Assembly: GCA_944393405.1 (NCBI GenBank)
Contig: CALYAC010000009.1
Coordinates: 1-64,000, forward strand
DNA length: 64,000 nt
Reading direction: 5' to 3'
Source: an uncultured Clostridia bacterium
GTDB lineage: Bacteria; Bacillota_A; Clostridia; TANB77; CAG-508
Positions within the stretch are counted from its first letter, which is position 1, and each line of letters begins with the position of its first letter. The position numbers and the translations under genes are program-made. Positions 61,830 to 64,000 of the stretch are shown here, one piece after another. The notes beneath the pieces were generated by a model. The model saw only the letters and a program-made list of their open reading frames with translations. It had not been told where the DNA came from and searched no databases.

Positions 61830-61875
61830 ATAAAAATAACCCGCCACATTTGGGGTTAAACCAGAGCGGCGGGTT
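61830..61875 (-). terminator. GC-rich terminator of the 61903 cassette
   Basis: Minus strand AACCCGCC (61875-61868) pairs perfectly with GGCGGGTT (61845-61838), followed by ATTTTTATTT. Like the GH13 terminator it is much richer in GC than host terminators. A second hairpin, CGCAG/CTGCG (61883-61901), lies next to the stop codon. Confidence 0.85.
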
Positions 61876-61902
61876 TGTTTTCGCAGCATAGCATACTGCG
61901 TC

Positions 61903-62211
61903 TCACATGATAGTTGTTACTTCAATTTCATTTCCATTTTCATCCAATTTAACAACAATATTATCGTTACCAATCTTGAATGATAATGAGGGTAGATAGT
62001 CATAATCACAGCAGATGAATATATGATCGGTAAAGTAAACATGCTGTTTTGTCATGAGAATATTCTCATGAGATTCCCGGTCAAATAAGATTTCGAATAA
62101 TGGCGTGTTTTCGCTATTACGAAATGTAAATTTACTTTCACTAAGGTCAACCCAATACCCCTTTTTATCGAACATTGGAAAATGAGGAGTAAAAACTTCA
62201 ACGTTTAGCAT
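61903..62211 (-). CDS. Orphan hypothetical protein, 102 aa, foreign composition
   Basis: I do not recognise this protein. It begins MLNVEVFTPHFPMFDKKG and is mostly beta-type (YWVDLSESKFTFRN, HVYFTDHIFICCDYDYLP), ending with KLDENGNEIEV. No signal or membrane helix. GC is moderately above that of the neighbours (about 37 % in a sampled line). The ATG at 62211 follows AAGGAGGTATTAT. It has its own promoter and a GC-rich terminator, and lies between two glycogen genes without joining either operon. Confidence 0.78.
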   Translation of the reverse strand: MLNVEVFTPHFPMFDKKGYWVDLSESKFTFRNSENTPLFEILFDRESHENILMTKQHVYFTDHIFICCDYDYLPSLSFKIGNDNIVVKLDENGNEIEVTTIM

Positions 62212-62261
62212 AAGATAATACCTCCTTGCTATAAAAAAACTATTTGTGAGTTCCATTTTGA

Positions 62262-62290
62262 ATTATAATATAAAAGTGTTGGTAATACAA
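62262..62290 (-). promoter_or_regulatory. Promoter of the 61903 cassette
   Basis: Minus strand TTGTAT (62290-62285), 17 bases, TATAAT (62267-62262). Confidence 0.7.
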
Positions 62291-62295
62291 TAAAT

Positions 62296-62327
62296 AAAAG
62301 CACTTTAGGAAGTCCTAAAGTACTTTT
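62296..62327. terminator. Terminator of the GH57 gene
   Basis: AAAAGCACTTTAGGA (62296-62310) pairs with TCCTAAAGTACTTTT (62313-62327) with one mismatch. A-run and T-run allow use on both strands. Confidence 0.8.
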
Positions 62328-62367
62328 AAAATTTTTTAATATTATATTTTTTTATTTTTAGCATCAA

Positions 62368-63963
62368 TTAATAATAAATCATATAATCAATATCAGGGAA
62401 GATGCAATCTTTTTTCTTAATATCTTTTAAGAAATCTTCATCTATTTCATCATTTTTTATTTGATAATATAGTTTAGTAAATCTTCCTATATGATCTTTA
62501 ATCCTTTTCTTTGCATAATCAACCATAGTACCATTAGTAATTATAAATAACCAATCACTACTTTGTGCTAAAAGTAATTCTCTTGCACATTGATTTAATG
62601 CTTTTCTTCTTAAAGAAGTTTTTTTCTCATTAGGATATAAGTGAGCAAGTTCAACCATACGATCACCTGCAACATGTAGATGTCTATGAGCATAATCGTT
62701 TGAAGGATTAAGCCATACTTCACTATAACCATTAGCACCCCAACTTGATCTACAAGGTGTAGAGACTTGCATTAAAGGATACTTATCTATATATTCACTA
62801 GGTGTAATTAATTTAAAATTACAATCATCATAATAAATCTTCTTAAATAAGATATATAACCAATCTGGACCTTCGTACCACCAATGACCATAGAGTTCTG
62901 CATCATAAGGACATAGAATAATAGGTGGATTAGCTGTAATAGGTGCAAGCTTTTCTATTTGTGCATTTCTACAATCAAAAAAGTGACCGGTTTGTTTTTC
63001 TATTGAGTCATGAGCCCATTGAAGATTGTAATAATCCTTTTCACAATCTTTACCAGTAATTCTATAATATTTTATTCCAGTATGAACTCTTACTCCATTT
63101 GATGCAATATATGGTTTTATATAATCATAATCAGTATCATAACCAATATCTCTATAAAATTCTCTATAATTAAAGTCACCAGGATATCCGTTAATTGAAC
63201 TCCAAACCTGTCTAGAAGATTCTATATCTCTACCAAAAGCAATAACACCTTCTGGTGAAACGATAGGAGCAAATGTACCGTATATAGGAGTAGGATTTGC
63301 ATATAATATACCATGTGATTCAGTTATGATATAATCAATTCCAAACTCTTTTAAATATTTATCAGCTTCAGGAACATATCCACATTCAGGAAGCCATATA
63401 CCACGAGGCTTTTTCCCAAAATATTTTTCATATGTTTGAACACCAACAGCAATTTGAGCTTTTACGGTTTGCTCTGTAATATATAAAATAGGGAAATAAC
63501 CATGAGTTGCCCCACATGTTATAATTTCTAGTACACCAATATCTTGAAAATGTTTAAAACCTTGAATTAAATTGCAATTATATATATCTTTAAAGACATG
63601 TAAATCATTAGTATATCTATTTAAATAATATTTTGAAAGTTCATTTAATCTAGAATCATATTTAGTTCTAACTACTTCTTTTTCAGCAAGTTCAATATGT
63701 TTTTTTAAGTATTTAATATATCTTCTTTGAAGTAATTTATTATCTAGCATATTAAGAAGAGGAGGAGTAAGTGACATAGTAATTCTAAAATCAACTTTTT
63801 CCTCCACTAATTTTTGAAAATTTAAAAGAAGCGGAATATATGTTTCCGAAATAGCTTCATAAAGCCATTGTTCTTCAAGATAATCTTCGCTTTCTGGGTG
63901 ATGGATAAATGGTAAATGTGCATGAAGCACAAAACTTACATATCCTTTCTTCTCTTTTGTCAT
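62368..63963 (-). CDS. GH57 1,4-alpha-glucan branching enzyme
   Basis: A 531-residue GH57 enzyme with the DUF1957 C-terminal domain, the length and layout of the Thermus/Thermotoga-type glycogen branching enzymes. It moves a short alpha-1,4 chain to a 1,6 position. The N-terminus has YVSFVLHAHLPFIHHP; the nucleophile Glu lies in RGIWLPECGY (near 195) and the acid/base Asp in CPYDAELYGHWWYEGP (near 355). AGAAAGG lies before the ATG at 63963; its promoter is near or beyond the window edge. With glgP it points to internal glycogen storage. Confidence 0.93.
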   Translation of the reverse strand: MTKEKKGYVSFVLHAHLPFIHHPESEDYLEEQWLYEAISETYIPLLLNFQKLVEEKVDFRITMSLTPPLLNMLDNKLLQRRYIKYLKKHIELAEKEVVRTKYDSRLNELSKYYLNRYTNDLHVFKDIYNCNLIQGFKHFQDIGVLEIITCGATHGYFPILYITEQTVKAQIAVGVQTYEKYFGKKPRGIWLPECGYVPEADKYLKEFGIDYIITESHGILYANPTPIYGTFAPIVSPEGVIAFGRDIESSRQVWSSINGYPGDFNYREFYRDIGYDTDYDYIKPYIASNGVRVHTGIKYYRITGKDCEKDYYNLQWAHDSIEKQTGHFFDCRNAQIEKLAPITANPPIILCPYDAELYGHWWYEGPDWLYILFKKIYYDDCNFKLITPSEYIDKYPLMQVSTPCRSSWGANGYSEVWLNPSNDYAHRHLHVAGDRMVELAHLYPNEKKTSLRRKALNQCARELLLAQSSDWLFIITNGTMVDYAKKRIKDHIGRFTKLYYQIKNDEIDEDFLKDIKKKDCIFPDIDYMIYY

Positions 63964-64000
63964 ATTTAATCAAAACCTTTCTCTTATATATCTTTCTAAA

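Noticed and set aside
1..64000. CRISPR array, prophage, insertion sequence, rRNA
   Set aside because: No regularly spaced repeats, no transposase, integrase or phage structural module, and no rRNA sequence was found on either strand.

Overview
The window is a low-GC (roughly 25-30 % in host genes, by counting sample lines), densely coded stretch of a Gram-positive, spore-forming, anaerobic Clostridia-type chromosome. The evidence is a SpoVM peptide (46688-46768), a spore-type GH18 hydrolase, class III anaerobic ribonucleotide reductase (nrdDG), a sortase with an LPQTG surface protein, MurT/GatD, PrpC/PrkC, strong GGAGG ribosome sites, sigma-A promoters (often with an extended TGn -10) and no respiratory genes. 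Species cannot be told from the window.

Layout. 1-1157: SPFH/NfeD membrane pair (minus strand, cut at the left edge). 1368-4095: recG and a flavin reductase. 4158-5772: a foreign-looking GH13 amylase cassette. 5878-10583: aldose epimerase, a small membrane protein, GH18, an unknown gene and greA. 10614-14171: mfd. 14310-21305: a tightly overlapping seven-gene operon (PlsC-like acyltransferase, acyl-AMP ligase, B12/radical SAM enzyme, CDP-alcohol phosphatidyltransferase, permuted papain-like hydrolase, organophosphate transporter, LicC-like cytidylyltransferase) that I read as an undescribed phospholipid head-group pathway. 22039-24855: TrmH-type methylase, dtd and a three-gene unknown operon. 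24961-28538: Crp/Fnr regulator divergent from nrdDG, then a repeat pair. 28669-31833: aspS, a TSCPD protein, mnmA. 32450-36855: coiled-coil protein, murT-gatD and an HExxH protein pair. 37004-44238: rlmN, prpC, prkC (frameshifted), rsgA, rpe, pyrG. 44339-46768: bactofilin-like protein, Cys-rich peptide and nth on the minus strand, then a small spore membrane peptide and spoVM. 46929-50071: short alaS, HIT protein, sortase, tRNA-His and tRNA-Gln. 51374-58594: unknown, mntP, NadR-like enzyme, LPQTG VWA protein (minus), ylmH, folD, dprA, MFS. 58792-63963: glgP and a GH57 branching enzyme (glycogen metabolism).

Five single genes stand apart: 4242-5729 (+), 21457-21753 (-), 31903-32259 (-), 50220-51062 (-) and 61903-62211 (-). 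Each is clearly richer in GC than its neighbours, lies alone between host transcription units, has a recognisable promoter and terminator of its own, and breaks no operon. Four of the five encode proteins I cannot place. This looks like repeated gain of self-contained one-gene cassettes.

Other points: a three-copy 31-bp REP-like repeat that sits directly after stop codons; a GatD that has lost both catalytic Cys and His; an AlaRS without its C-terminal domain; a +1 frameshift in the glycine-rich loop of PrkC; a minus-strand terminator inside mfd; a terminator hairpin carrying the ribosome site of the next gene; and an inverted repeat between the divergent promoters of the Crp/Fnr gene and nrdD. 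No CRISPR array, rRNA, insertion sequence with a transposase, or prophage module was seen.
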